The notes under the pieces: generated by a model
The model's database searches: none
What the model saw: the letters and a program-made list of their open reading frames with translations, nothing else
What the model was told of the DNA's origin: nothing
Assembly: GCF_016863035.1 (NCBI RefSeq)
Contig: NZ_BOOC01000042.1
Location: 1-64,000 of the forward strand
Source of the DNA: Microbispora corallina
GTDB taxonomy: Bacteria; Actinomycetota; Actinomycetes; Streptosporangiales; Streptosporangiaceae
DNA: 64,000 bases
Direction of reading: 5' to 3'
Shown: positions 11,101-18,841 of the stretch, one piece after another
How the letters are laid out: each line of letters starts with the position of its first letter
How positions within the stretch are numbered: the stretch's first letter is position 1
Made by a program: the position numbers and the translations under genes

Positions 11101-13965
11101 CGGGCCTCCTCGGCCGGCGCCGGCGGGACCGTGCAGGTACGGGCGGGCGACCCCGAGACCGGCACCCTGGTCGGCTCGGTCGATGTGACGCCCACCGGCG
11201 GCTGGCAGACGTTCACCGACGTCACGCTCAATCTGACCAACCCGCCGACCGTAAGCGGACCGCTGTACTTCGTCGTGCGCAAGCCGGCGAGCGCGGCCAA
11301 CGACGCCTACCTGGCCAACTTCAACTGGGTCGACTTCGTCGGCAAGGGGGCCACGGAGAACCAGCGTCCGACCGTGACCGCCACGGCGAGCCAGGCGACG
11401 GGCGTCGCCCCGCTGAAGGTCGACTTCAAGGCGACGGCCGCCGACCCCGAAGGCGACCCGATCACCTACAAGTGGAACTTCGGGGTGAACGGCGCGCCGC
11501 AGCCCACCACCGCCAACGCGAGCTACACCTACACCGCGCCGGGCACCTACACCGCCGTGGTGACCGTGACCGACGACAAGGGCGCGTCGGGCACCGCCCA
11601 AATCCCGATCAAGGTGGACGCGGCGGCCACGGTGTGCTTCACCGGCCGTTCCGACGACTTCCTGGGTAACCAGCTCGACCGTGACCGCTGGTCGGTCATC
11701 CGGGAGAACCAGGACCTCAAGGTCGCGGACGGCAAGCTCGTGATCCCGACGTCGACCACCGACATCTACAGCACGGGCGGCAACACGCCGAACATCGTCG
11801 TGCAGCCGGCGCCGTCGGGTGCCTGGACCGCCACCGCCAAGCTCACGCTGGACGCGCGTGACGCGTACCAGCAGGCGGGCCTGATCATCTACGGCGACGA
11901 CGACAACTACGCCAAGATGGTGCTGCAGGCGCGGTCGACTTCGGGTTCCAACCACGCCAGCCGCATCTTCCAGTTCATCCGCGAGGACAAGGGCGCCCCG
12001 AACGAGGTGTCGGCGAGCAACTCCGCCAGCCTCGGGGACACCTACCCCGACACGGTGTACGTGCGGTTCGTCAGCGACGGCACCAACATCACCGCCCACT
12101 ACTCGGCGGACGGCACCACGTTCACCGCAATGCCCGAGACGAAGCCGCTCGCCGGGATCACCAACCCGAAGATCGGCCTGATCTCGCTCGCCGGGGCGAA
12201 CCACCCGGTGGTGAACGCGTCCTTCGACTGGTTCTCCATCACGCCGGACGACAAGGCGACCGCAGCGGACCCGAACGACGAGTTCAACGGCACGGCGCTC
12301 GACGCGTGCCGCTGGAACGCGGTCGTGCGCCCCGACGCGACGGCCGCCCGGATGACCGGTGGCAACCTGGAGCTCGACACCACGACAGGTGACATCTACA
12401 CGACCACCAACACCGATCCGAAGAACTTCATCCTGCAGACGGCGCCGAGCGGCGACTGGACGCTGGAGACCAAGGTGGATGCCTCGGCCCTCAACGAGCA
12501 GTACCAGCAGGGCGGTCTGATGGTGTACGCCGGTGACGACGACTACGTGAAGTTCGACTTCCTCACCACCAATGCCGCGGGGTCGGCGGTGGCGCGGACC
12601 ATCGAACTGCGCAGCGAGGTCGGCGGAACCGTGCAGAACCCGCAGCCGCAGGTGAACAACCTCACCACAGGTGTGTGGTGGCTGCGCCTGAAGAAGGTGG
12701 GAGACAGCTTCACCGGCTCCTACTCCTCCAACGGCACGACCTGGACCGATCTCGCCACGAACGGCACGCCGGCCGTGGTGAAAAACAGCGTGGTGGCGAA
12801 CGCGTCGAAGGTCGGTGTGTACAGCATCGGCACCAGCCAGAAGGCGTCGAAGACGGTCAAGTTCGACTACTTCCACCTGATCAAGGGAGCGGCGAACGAG
12901 GACAAGACCGCGCCGGTGACGACGGCGACCGCCGACCCGGCAGCGCCGGCGAGCGGCTGGTTCACCGGTCCCATCTCGGTCACGCTGACGGCCGCCGACG
13001 AGGCGAACGGCAGCGGGGTCGACAAGACCGAGTACCAGTCGGACGGCGGTGCCTGGACCGCCTACAGCGCTCCGGTCGTCGTCTCGGGCGACGGCTCGCA
13101 CACGCTGGCCTACCGCTCGGCCGACAAGGCGGGCAACGTCGAGGACGCCAAGACCCTGACGGTCAAGGTGGACGCGACGGCGCCGGTGACCAGCGCGACG
13201 GTCGCTCCGGCGAACGACGAGGGCTGGCACAACGGTGCGGTTCCGGTGAGCCTCGCCGCGACGGACGCCACGTCCGGTGTGGCGAAGACCGAGTACTCCC
13301 TGGACGGCGGCGACTGGACGCCGTACAGCGAGACGGTCGACCTGTCGGGCGAGGGGCAGCACGAGCTGCGGTACCGCTCGGCCGACAAGGCCGGGAACGT
13401 CGAGGAGATCAAGGCCGCCACGGTCAAGATCGACACGAAGGCCCCGACCGTCGTGGTCTCCGGCGTGGCGGACGGGCAGAAGTACGGCGACAGCCTGAAC
13501 CTGACCATCGGCTGGACGGCCGTCGACAACGGCTCCGGGATCAAGACGGTCACCGGCACGCTGGACGGCAAGCCGTTCACGGCGGACACGGTCCAGGCGC
13601 TGTACGAGCTGGCTCTGGGCGAACACACGCTCACCGTCACCGCCGTCAACAACGCCGGCAACCAGACCGTTCAGACGGTGACGTTCTCCGTCGTGACCTC
13701 GACGGATGACATCGCCGCCCTGATCGACCGCTTCGAGGCCGCGAGCAAGATCAGCGCCAAGAGCGCCGACAGGCTCCAGACCAACCTCGCGACCGTGCGC
13801 GACGCGGAGAACAAGGACAAGAAGACCGACAAGATCATTAAGGAGCTGCAGAAGTTCAAGGACGTCGTCAACGACCAGAAGGTCGTCTCCGACGACCAGG
13901 TCCGCGACACGCTCCTGCGGGACGCCGACGCGCTGATCGCCCAGTACGGCGGCACCGAGCACTGA
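8167..13965 (+). CDS. Giant secreted ThuA/sugar dehydrogenase multidomain protein
   Basis: A 1,932-residue exported protein, with an arginine-rich start and a Sec signal ending near the ASAEA stretch around residue 50. Modules in order (approximate residues): ThuA-like (60-280); glucose/sorbosone dehydrogenase beta-propeller, PQQ type (289-718); PKD (719-805); Ig/PKD-like (806-912); CBM6-like carbohydrate binding (917-1060, with GDWWSFDPV); PKD (1066-1153); two DUF1349/laminin-G-like domains (1155-1361 and 1369-1575); two OmpL47-like repeats containing YRSADKAGNVE (1579-1755); an Ig-like domain (1756-1845); and a C-terminal helical FIMAH-like domain (1846-1928). It probably binds polysaccharide at the cell surface and oxidises a released sugar. 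A good Shine-Dalgarno (AGGAAGGG) precedes the ATG. ThuA and the Gfo/Idh/MocA protein at 6-1178 may act in one keto-sugar route (inference). Confidence 0.88.
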   Translation: MSPRHRTWARLLNAALPEKGRRPRRRTAATLALALVVPVITFLASPASAEAATAAAAPDFKVLVFSKTTGFRHDSIPDGIAAVQKLGQENNFAVDATEDSALFTDENLAQYQAVIFMSTTGDPLGTQEQKDAFQRYIEKGGGFVGVHAAADSGYNWAWYGKLVGAYFKQHPAIQQATVKVEDPAHPSTKDLPTTWTRTDEWYDYQTNPRGTVHVLTSMDEKSYTGATMGADHPNTWCQDFDGGRSWYTGLGHLKENYSEPNFLKLLLGGIETAAGAVKADCSASQSDSFEKVTLDDNTSNPMMLDVAKDGRVFYIDRLGDVKIIKPTGGTVTAAHLNVFTANESGLLGVALDPGFASNHWVYLYYSPNGENVDRLSRFTVTGDALDLSSEKKLLDVPVQRAECCHHGGGLVMDPKTGNLWLAAGDNTNPFASDGYAPLDEQPGRSSWDSQRTAANTNSLSGKLLRIHPEADGTYTIPSGNLFAPGTDKTRPEIYGMGFRNPFRMGLDAKTGNIMLGEYGPDANAASSTRGPQNTVEWNLISKPGNYGWPYCIGNNTPFVDYDFATKTSGSPFNCAAPVNNSPNNTGLTNLPPVIPATIWYHYASDPQNFPEMSGGAPMGGPVYRYDANLQSDVKWPAYWDGKAIFGEWNNNAMWSFQLNEDGTKLVEMNRILQSLSFKKPMDMKFGPDGALYLIEWGSGFGGDNADSGVYRIEYTKGTRPPIAHVTADKTDGPLPLSVKFSSDGSRDPDDKAITYAWDLDGDGTTDSTDPNPTFTYEKAGEYSVVLTVKNADGKTATASVSISAGNTRPTVTVNVPPNGAFFEFGDQVKFKVTVTDPEDGTIDCDKVQIQAILGHDSHGHPLDQLKGCEGTLQTSQSGHGETDNLFYVIEASYTDGGAGGAKPLTGRGQVILEPKRKQAEHFAQTGRVSDGKGTDAAGVQTETSSDPQGGNLNIGFVEDGDWWSFDPVNLSNVSAIRFRASSAGAGGTVQVRAGDPETGTLVGSVDVTPTGGWQTFTDVTLNLTNPPTVSGPLYFVVRKPASAANDAYLANFNWVDFVGKGATENQRPTVTATASQATGVAPLKVDFKATAADPEGDPITYKWNFGVNGAPQPTTANASYTYTAPGTYTAVVTVTDDKGASGTAQIPIKVDAAATVCFTGRSDDFLGNQLDRDRWSVIRENQDLKVADGKLVIPTSTTDIYSTGGNTPNIVVQPAPSGAWTATAKLTLDARDAYQQAGLIIYGDDDNYAKMVLQARSTSGSNHASRIFQFIREDKGAPNEVSASNSASLGDTYPDTVYVRFVSDGTNITAHYSADGTTFTAMPETKPLAGITNPKIGLISLAGANHPVVNASFDWFSITPDDKATAADPNDEFNGTALDACRWNAVVRPDATAARMTGGNLELDTTTGDIYTTTNTDPKNFILQTAPSGDWTLETKVDASALNEQYQQGGLMVYAGDDDYVKFDFLTTNAAGSAVARTIELRSEVGGTVQNPQPQVNNLTTGVWWLRLKKVGDSFTGSYSSNGTTWTDLATNGTPAVVKNSVVANASKVGVYSIGTSQKASKTVKFDYFHLIKGAANEDKTAPVTTATADPAAPASGWFTGPISVTLTAADEANGSGVDKTEYQSDGGAWTAYSAPVVVSGDGSHTLAYRSADKAGNVEDAKTLTVKVDATAPVTSATVAPANDEGWHNGAVPVSLAATDATSGVAKTEYSLDGGDWTPYSETVDLSGEGQHELRYRSADKAGNVEEIKAATVKIDTKAPTVVVSGVADGQKYGDSLNLTIGWTAVDNGSGIKTVTGTLDGKPFTADTVQALYELALGEHTLTVTAVNNAGNQTVQTVTFSVVTSTDDIAALIDRFEAASKISAKSADRLQTNLATVRDAENKDKKTDKIIKELQKFKDVVNDQKVVSDDQVRDTLLRDADALIAQYGGTEH

Positions 13966-13971
13966 CAGAAA

Positions 13972-14065
13972 CGGGGCCGCGGCCCCGAAGGGGTGCCGGG
14001 CGACCGCAGGGAGACCCGGCACCCCCGTCCGACCACCCGGGGTCCCCGCGACACGCGTCGCGGGG
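13972..14065 (+). terminator. Three consecutive GC-rich hairpins
   Basis: Directly after the stop of the giant gene lie a perfect 16-base palindrome (13972-13987), an 11-base-pair stem GGGGTGCCGGG/CCCGGCACCCC (13990-14000 with 14015-14025), and a 9-base-pair stem CCCCGCGAC/GTCGCGGGG with a 4-base loop (14044-14065). There is no U-tract, as is usual in high-GC actinomycetes. This is probably a strong transcript end separating the sugar locus from the next genes. Confidence 0.75.
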
Positions 14066-14107
14066 CACCCTCGTTCCCCACAGATCCCCGCGTGCGCCCA
14101 TCAGGAG

Positions 14108-14788
14108 GTGGCGGTCATCAGCCGACGCACGGAACCGACGCCGATCCGGCGTCCGGCCCGGAGCCGGGCGCTCGGCCTCGCGGCCGTCTTCATGCTCGGC
14201 GCGCTCGTCGCCGGCGGCCTGGTCTTCGCGGCGACCCGGCCGAGCTCCACCGAACAGATCGCGGACCGGCTCAGGGCCGAGGACGCTCTCCGGGACAAGG
14301 CGCAGATCAAGGCGCTCACCGAGCTGGCCCGCACCACCCGCGATCGGCTCGTCCCCGTGCTCGAAGGCCTGGGCCGCGTCATGCCCGTCGACGGCACCGC
14401 CGGACCGGCCGTCGTGACCCCCGCGGACGTCGCCCGCTGGCGGCAGGCGGCCGCCACGGCCGTCGACGGCTTCGCCGATCCGCCTTCCGGCGAAACCGCG
14501 ACCAACATCGCGAGGTCGAGTCTCGCCTCCGCCGTACGGCAGATCGCCACCACCGTGGACACGTACGCGGCCTCGCGGGGACTCACCGGACAGATCCGGA
14601 CGACCGTGATGGACCTCGCCGTGCGGCAACGCGCCGCCGCGCTCTTCACCTGGTCGGTCGGAGCCACCGCCCTCGACGCGGTCAACGTCGACGCGGGCTA
14701 CGGACACCAGCACGTGTTCCTGCCGGCCTCGCCCGGCGACGGGGCCCTCACCCCCGACCCCGAACCTGAAGGGACCCACGAGTCGTGA
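14108..14788 (+). CDS. Membrane-anchored protein of unknown function
   Basis: A 226-residue protein with a basic N-terminus, one transmembrane or signal-anchor segment (about residues 26-47) and an alpha-helical, alanine-rich outer part. No family is recognised. The start is uncertain. The only ATG/GTG/TTG near the beginning is the GTG at 14108, which lies inside its own AGGAGG (14103-14108). A non-standard ATC at 14117, 8 bases after that AGGAGG, fits the ribosome-binding site better. Its stop overlaps the GTG of the next gene by 4 bases, so the two proteins are likely made together. Confidence 0.7.
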   Translation: MAVISRRTEPTPIRRPARSRALGLAAVFMLGALVAGGLVFAATRPSSTEQIADRLRAEDALRDKAQIKALTELARTTRDRLVPVLEGLGRVMPVDGTAGPAVVTPADVARWRQAAATAVDGFADPPSGETATNIARSSLASAVRQIATTVDTYAASRGLTGQIRTTVMDLAVRQRAAALFTWSVGATALDAVNVDAGYGHQHVFLPASPGDGALTPDPEPEGTHES

Positions 14789-15342
14789 ACAAGACTCTGC
14801 GATACGTCATGACCCTCTTGCTGGCAGGACTCGTGCTGATGCTCGGGGCGCCCGCGGCCTCGGCCCACGAAGGACCGATCAAGCTGGAGGTGGCCGGGGA
14901 CGGCGGCCAGAACGTCAACGTGCTGGCCACCTGGAAAGAGGACGGCCATCCCGTCACGGAGATCGTCGAGGCGACGTTGGTCGCGACCTCCACCGACGGC
15001 CGTTCCTTCGGACCGGTTCCCCTCAGGTCGTCACCCGAGGGCCAGAACCTCTACCACCTCGCCGAGCCGCTGCCTGCCGGCGAGTGGAAGGTCACGGTGA
15101 CCGCGACCGAGCCCTCCAAGGCCAGCCTGACGACGAAGGTGAACGCGCGGGACATCGCCGCCGGATCCGCCGCGGCGGCGGCCCCGCTCGGACCGGAAAG
15201 GCCGGCGACCGCCTCCGCGCAGGACGCCGGGGTGTCGTTCGGGACGCCGCTCCAGATCGGCGTCATCGCCCTCGCGGCGTTGGCGGCCGTCGCGGTCGGG
15301 ATCGCCCTCATCCGCCGCGGGCGGCCAGGCATCCGGCGCTGA
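14785..15342 (+). CDS. Secreted CopC/YtkA-like protein with C-terminal membrane anchor
   Basis: A 185-residue protein with a Sec signal peptide (cleavage probably after PAASA, near residue 27), a beta-sandwich-like middle in which HEGPI follows the cleavage site, an alanine-rich linker and a C-terminal transmembrane helix (about 158-178) followed by arginines. The layout resembles small CopC/YtkA-type domains tethered to the outer face of the membrane. The mature N-terminus starts with His, as in copper-binding CopC proteins, but that alone does not show metal binding. It is translationally coupled to the upstream unknown protein (GTGA overlap). Confidence 0.65.
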   Translation: MNKTLRYVMTLLLAGLVLMLGAPAASAHEGPIKLEVAGDGGQNVNVLATWKEDGHPVTEIVEATLVATSTDGRSFGPVPLRSSPEGQNLYHLAEPLPAGEWKVTVTATEPSKASLTTKVNARDIAAGSAAAAAPLGPERPATASAQDAGVSFGTPLQIGVIALAALAAVAVGIALIRRGRPGIRR

Positions 15343-15366
15343 CGATCCTGACCGCTGACGGAAGCG

Positions 15367-15417
15367 GGCGGGCACGCCCGGTGCGACCTCTCCCTCTGCG
15401 CGCCCGGCGTGCCCGCC
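15367..15417. terminator. Bidirectional terminator hairpin
   Basis: A perfect 12-base stem GGCGGGCACGCC (15367-15378) pairs with GGCGTGCCCGCC (15406-15417) across a 27-base loop. It lies between convergent genes ending at 15342 (plus) and 15487 (minus), so it can serve both. Confidence 0.7.
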
Positions 15418-15486
15418 TCAACCCCACTGCAGGTGTGCCCCATGACCTGCAATGGCCACAGGTGCCCCGCATTTCGCGGCCTACAC

Positions 15487-16374
15487 CTAAACGGGCGGAA
15501 GAAATCCCCCGGGAGTCGGATCCGCCGGTTCCGCCGGCCGCGCGGGCCCCTGGGTGACCGGCCCCGGTACGCCGCCGTACGGGCGGGGAACCCCGGCGTG
15601 CACGGGCCGTTCGTACGAGGGGAGCGGGCGGCGCGCCCGGGCGAGGCGCGCCTCGTCGCGGCGCCGGCGCTCGGCGAGGACGGCGGCGAGATAGGCGTGC
15701 GGCGGCACCCCGGGCGGGGGCGGGGGCGCGACCTGGGCGGCGACGCGGGCCGCGATCCGCGTCCCCATCTCGTCCCGGGTCCGCGGCGCGAGCTGGTGCC
15801 AGCGGGACAGGTATCCCCGGGCAGTGTCGGCCACCTCGCCGGTCAGCTGCGACAGCTCCAGCATCGCGGCCCACGAGGCGAGCTGCGGCGGCATGGCGGG
15901 GGGAGGGTCCTGCCGGGGGACCCTCTCGCTGATGACGATCGTGCCGGCGAAGACGTCGCCGAGCCGCTTGCCGCTCCGGTTGAGCAGCGACGTGATCAGC
16001 GCGGGCGCGCCCATGAACGTCCAGAACTCGACGAACCCGGCCAGCCCCCGGAACAGCGCCTGCCGGAAGCGCTCGGGGCCCCCGTCGTCGCTCACCACGC
16101 GCAGGCCGAGCGCGAGCTTGCCCAGCGTGCGGCCCCGGCTCACGGTCTCGGAGATCACCGGGTAGCCCACGAGCACGAGCACGGTCAGCAGGATGAGCAG
16201 GCCGGTGCTCAGCGCCTCGTCCGCGATGACGGACGCGTGGGACACCAGGACGTACGCCACGATCAGGACGGCCCACTGGAGGACCCAGTCGACGACGACG
16301 GCGAGGGCGCGGCTCGGCAGCTGGGCCACCCGGACCTCGACGACGACGGCTTCGCCGGTCACGACTTCGGACAC
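15487..16374 (-). CDS. RDD family membrane protein
   Basis: A roughly 295-residue protein with an N-terminal RDD domain (three to four transmembrane segments, with the Arg of PSRALAVVVD and a GRTLGKLALGLRVV loop) and a long cytoplasmic Pro/Arg-rich tail. The frame is open to an ATG at 16413, but the GTG at 16374 is preferred. A minus-strand -10 box TAGGGT (16387-16382) ends exactly 7 nt before it, implying a leaderless mRNA, and the longer form would run through the promoter. It is divergent from the SpoIIM-like gene. The RDD/SpoIIM/DUF58/MoxR neighbourhood is conserved in actinobacteria, including mycobacteria. Function is unknown. Confidence 0.85.
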   Translation of the reverse strand: MSEVVTGEAVVVEVRVAQLPSRALAVVVDWVLQWAVLIVAYVLVSHASVIADEALSTGLLILLTVLVLVGYPVISETVSRGRTLGKLALGLRVVSDDGGPERFRQALFRGLAGFVEFWTFMGAPALITSLLNRSGKRLGDVFAGTIVISERVPRQDPPPAMPPQLASWAAMLELSQLTGEVADTARGYLSRWHQLAPRTRDEMGTRIAARVAAQVAPPPPPGVPPHAYLAAVLAERRRRDEARLARARRPLPSYERPVHAGVPRPYGGVPGPVTQGPARPAEPADPTPGGFLPPV

Positions 16375-16381
16375 ACTGCGC

Positions 16382-16408
16382 ACCCTACTGCGACCCTGTC
16401 GGTAGGGT
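16382..16408. promoter_or_regulatory. Head-to-head promoter with two mirrored -10 boxes
   Basis: The inverted repeat ACCCTAC (16382-16388) / GTAGGGT (16402-16408) places a TAGGGT -10 box on each strand. On the plus strand 7 bases separate TAGGGT from the GTG at 16416. On the minus strand 7 bases separate TAGGGT from the GTG at 16374. Both genes would then start at their first transcribed base. The -35 region of each promoter falls over the other promoter's -10. Confidence 0.65.
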
Positions 16409-16415
16409 CCCATGC

Positions 16416-17408
16416 GTGGACATGGACGCGTTCGTCGCCGCGAGCAAGCCGACCTGGGACCGGCTCGAGGACCTGGTCCGGCGGCACCGCCGGCTGACGG
16501 GCGCGGAGGTCGACGAGCTGGTCGAGCTCTACCAGCGGGCCACCACCCACCTGTCCGTCGTCCGCTCGGGCTCGACCGACGCCCTGCTGGCCGGCCGCCT
16601 GTCCTCGCTGGTGGCCCGGGCGCGCTCGGCCGTGACGGGGGCCCACACCCCGGCCTGGCGGGAGGTCGTCCGGTTCTTCACGGTGTCGTTCCCCGTGACG
16701 GCCTACCGCGCCCGCCGCTGGTGGCTCGGGGCCGCCGCGGCCTCGCTGGTCGTCGCCTACGTCGTCGGCGTGTGGGTGGCCAGGAACCCCGACGTCCAGG
16801 CGGCCGTCGGCACGCCGGAGGACATCAGGCAACTCGTCGAGCACGACTTCGCCGACTACTACTCCGAGCACCCGGCCGCGTCGTTCGCCGGCGAGGTGTG
16901 GATCAACAACGCCTGGGTGTCGATGCAGGTCATCGTCTCGGCCGTCCTGCTGGGCATCCCGATCCCGTGGATCCTGTGGCAGAACGCGGCGAACGTCGGC
17001 CTGCTCGGCGGGCTCATGCACGCGCACGACAGGGCCGGCGTGTTCTGGGGGCTGATCCTGCCGCACGGCCTGCTGGAGCTGACCGCGGTCTTCCTAGCCG
17101 CCGGGGTGGGGATGCGGCTCGGCTGGACGGTGATCGACCCCGGCCCGCGACGGCGCGGCGAGGCCCTGGCGGAGCAGGGCCGGGCCGTGATGAGCGTCGC
17201 CCTCGGCCTGGTGGCCGTGCTGTTCGTCTCCGGCCTGATCGAGGCCGGCGTCACGCCGTCCGGCCTGCCCACCTGGGCGCGCGTCTCGATCGGCGTCCTG
17301 GCCGAGGCGCTCTTCCTGACGTACGTGATCGTGTTCGGCCGGCGGGCCCTGCGGGACGGCGAGACGGGCGACATCGAGCAGGCCCCCGACCTGGCGCCCA
17401 CGGCCTGA
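16416..17408 (+). CDS. Stage II sporulation protein M (SpoIIM/DUF95) family membrane protein
   Basis: A 330-residue integral membrane protein. It starts with a soluble helical segment with WDRLEDLVRRHRRLTGAEV, a common start of actinobacterial SpoIIM-like proteins, followed by about five to six transmembrane helices and the conserved NNAWVSMQ and NAANVGLLGGLM motifs. In Bacillus SpoIIM belongs to the engulfment complex, but the actinobacterial members have no proven role. The GTG at 16416 follows a -10 box by 7 bases, so the transcript appears leaderless; ATG 16422 is an alternative. Its stop faces the DUF58 gene. Confidence 0.88.
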   Translation: MDMDAFVAASKPTWDRLEDLVRRHRRLTGAEVDELVELYQRATTHLSVVRSGSTDALLAGRLSSLVARARSAVTGAHTPAWREVVRFFTVSFPVTAYRARRWWLGAAAASLVVAYVVGVWVARNPDVQAAVGTPEDIRQLVEHDFADYYSEHPAASFAGEVWINNAWVSMQVIVSAVLLGIPIPWILWQNAANVGLLGGLMHAHDRAGVFWGLILPHGLLELTAVFLAAGVGMRLGWTVIDPGPRRRGEALAEQGRAVMSVALGLVAVLFVSGLIEAGVTPSGLPTWARVSIGVLAEALFLTYVIVFGRRALRDGETGDIEQAPDLAPTA

Positions 17409-17430
17409 CCGCGAGTCGCGCGTACGGAGG

Positions 17431-18762
17431 TCAGAGGCGGCCGGCGGCCTTGAGGGCGAGGTAGGCGTCGGCGAGGGCGGGAGCGAGGTCCTCGGGGAGG
17501 GCGTCGACGACCTCCACCCCCTGACGGCGCAGCAGCGAGACGATGCGCCGCCGCTCGCCCCTGAGCTGCTCGGCCGCGGCGGCGTCGTAGACGCGCTCGG
17601 CCGTGCCCCGGCCCGCGGCCATGGCCGCGACCTTCGGGTCGGCGACGGAGGCGACCAGCACGAGGTGGCGGCCCGACAGCTGGGGCAGCACGGGCAGCAG
17701 GCCCTCCTCCATGGCGGCCGGGTTCAGGTCGGTCAGCAGCACCACCAGGCAGCGCCGCCTCGCCCTGGCCAGCACGGCTGCCACCATCCCCGGGCCGTCC
17801 GACTCGACCAGCTCCGCCTCGATCGGGGCCATCGACGTCACCAGGGACGACAGCAGCTCGGTGCGGGAGGCGCCGGACAGCCAGGCGCGCACGCCCCTGT
17901 CGTAGGCCAGGAAGTCGACCCGGTCGCCCGCGCGGGCGGCCAGGGCGGCCAGCAGCAGCGCGGCGTCCATCGACCAGTCGAGCCGGGGCCATCCGGCCGT
18001 CCTGCCGCCCGCGCCGGGGATGGGCGAGACGCCGACGCGGCCGGCCGACGTGCGTCCCGTGTCGAGGACGATCAGGACCCGCCGGTCGCGCTCGGGCCGC
18101 CAGGTGCGGACGACGACGTCGCTGCGCCGCGCGCTGGCCCGCCAGTCGATGGACCGCACGTCGTCGCCGACCACGTACTCCCGCAGCGAGTCGAACTCGG
18201 TGCCCTGGCCGCGGACGAGCGCCGGGTGCCGGCCGTCCAGCTCGCGCAGCCGGGCCAGCCGCGCCGGCAGGTGCCTGCGGCTGAGGAACGGCGGCAGCAC
18301 CCGGACCGACCACGGCACCCGGTGCGTGCCCTGCCGCGCGGCCAGTCCGAGCGGACCGACCGAGCGGACGGTCACGGTCACGGCCTCCCGGTCGCCCCTC
18401 CTGGTCGGGGTCAGCGTCGTCTCCAGCCGCCTGCGCTCGCCACGGGGGACGTCGACGCGGAGGTGGCGGGGGGTCGCGCCGGCCGAGGGCGGCCACGCGT
18501 CGCGCAGCACTCCCCGCACCCTCCGGGGCCCGGAGTTCTCCACGACCAGGCCGACCCGGACGGACTGGCCGAGCCGCACCAGGCGCTCGCCGTCCCGCTG
18601 GAAGCGCAGCCCGCGCACGCCGCCCGCGAGCAGCAGGTCAACGACGACCAGCGCGGCCAGCAGGAGCAGGATGCCGGCCACGGCGAGGCCCGGCCGCGGG
18701 GCGAACAGCACGAGGACGGCGCCCAGGGCCGCGAGCAGCCCGGCGCGACCGGTCAGCGCCAT
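17431..18762 (-). CDS. DUF58 domain-containing protein
   Basis: A 443-residue protein with two N-terminal hydrophobic segments (about 5-50), a beta-rich domain, and the DUF58 core around residues 190-280 (RSIDWRASAR near 210) ahead of a vWA-like region. DUF58 proteins usually pair with MoxR ATPases in chaperone-like systems that mature or insert other proteins. This gene directly follows the MoxR gene on the same strand with about 80 bases between. It is the last gene of the minus-strand operon starting near 23017. Confidence 0.9.
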   Translation of the reverse strand: MALTGRAGLLAALGAVLVLFAPRPGLAVAGILLLLAALVVVDLLLAGGVRGLRFQRDGERLVRLGQSVRVGLVVENSGPRRVRGVLRDAWPPSAGATPRHLRVDVPRGERRRLETTLTPTRRGDREAVTVTVRSVGPLGLAARQGTHRVPWSVRVLPPFLSRRHLPARLARLRELDGRHPALVRGQGTEFDSLREYVVGDDVRSIDWRASARRSDVVVRTWRPERDRRVLIVLDTGRTSAGRVGVSPIPGAGGRTAGWPRLDWSMDAALLLAALAARAGDRVDFLAYDRGVRAWLSGASRTELLSSLVTSMAPIEAELVESDGPGMVAAVLARARRRCLVVLLTDLNPAAMEEGLLPVLPQLSGRHLVLVASVADPKVAAMAAGRGTAERVYDAAAAEQLRGERRRIVSLLRRQGVEVVDALPEDLAPALADAYLALKAAGRL

Positions 18763-18841
18763 GGCGGCCGCCCGGTCGGCCCGGCCGGAGGCTGGGGCTG
18801 CGTCATCGTGAGAGGCTCCCTTCGGTACGGCCCGCCGGGTG

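Noticed and set aside
8170-14022. 1,950-codon minus-strand frame opposite the giant secreted protein
   Set aside because: The high third-position GC of the real gene keeps the antisense frame open. Its translation is low-complexity Arg/Val/Gly/Leu without any fold pattern.
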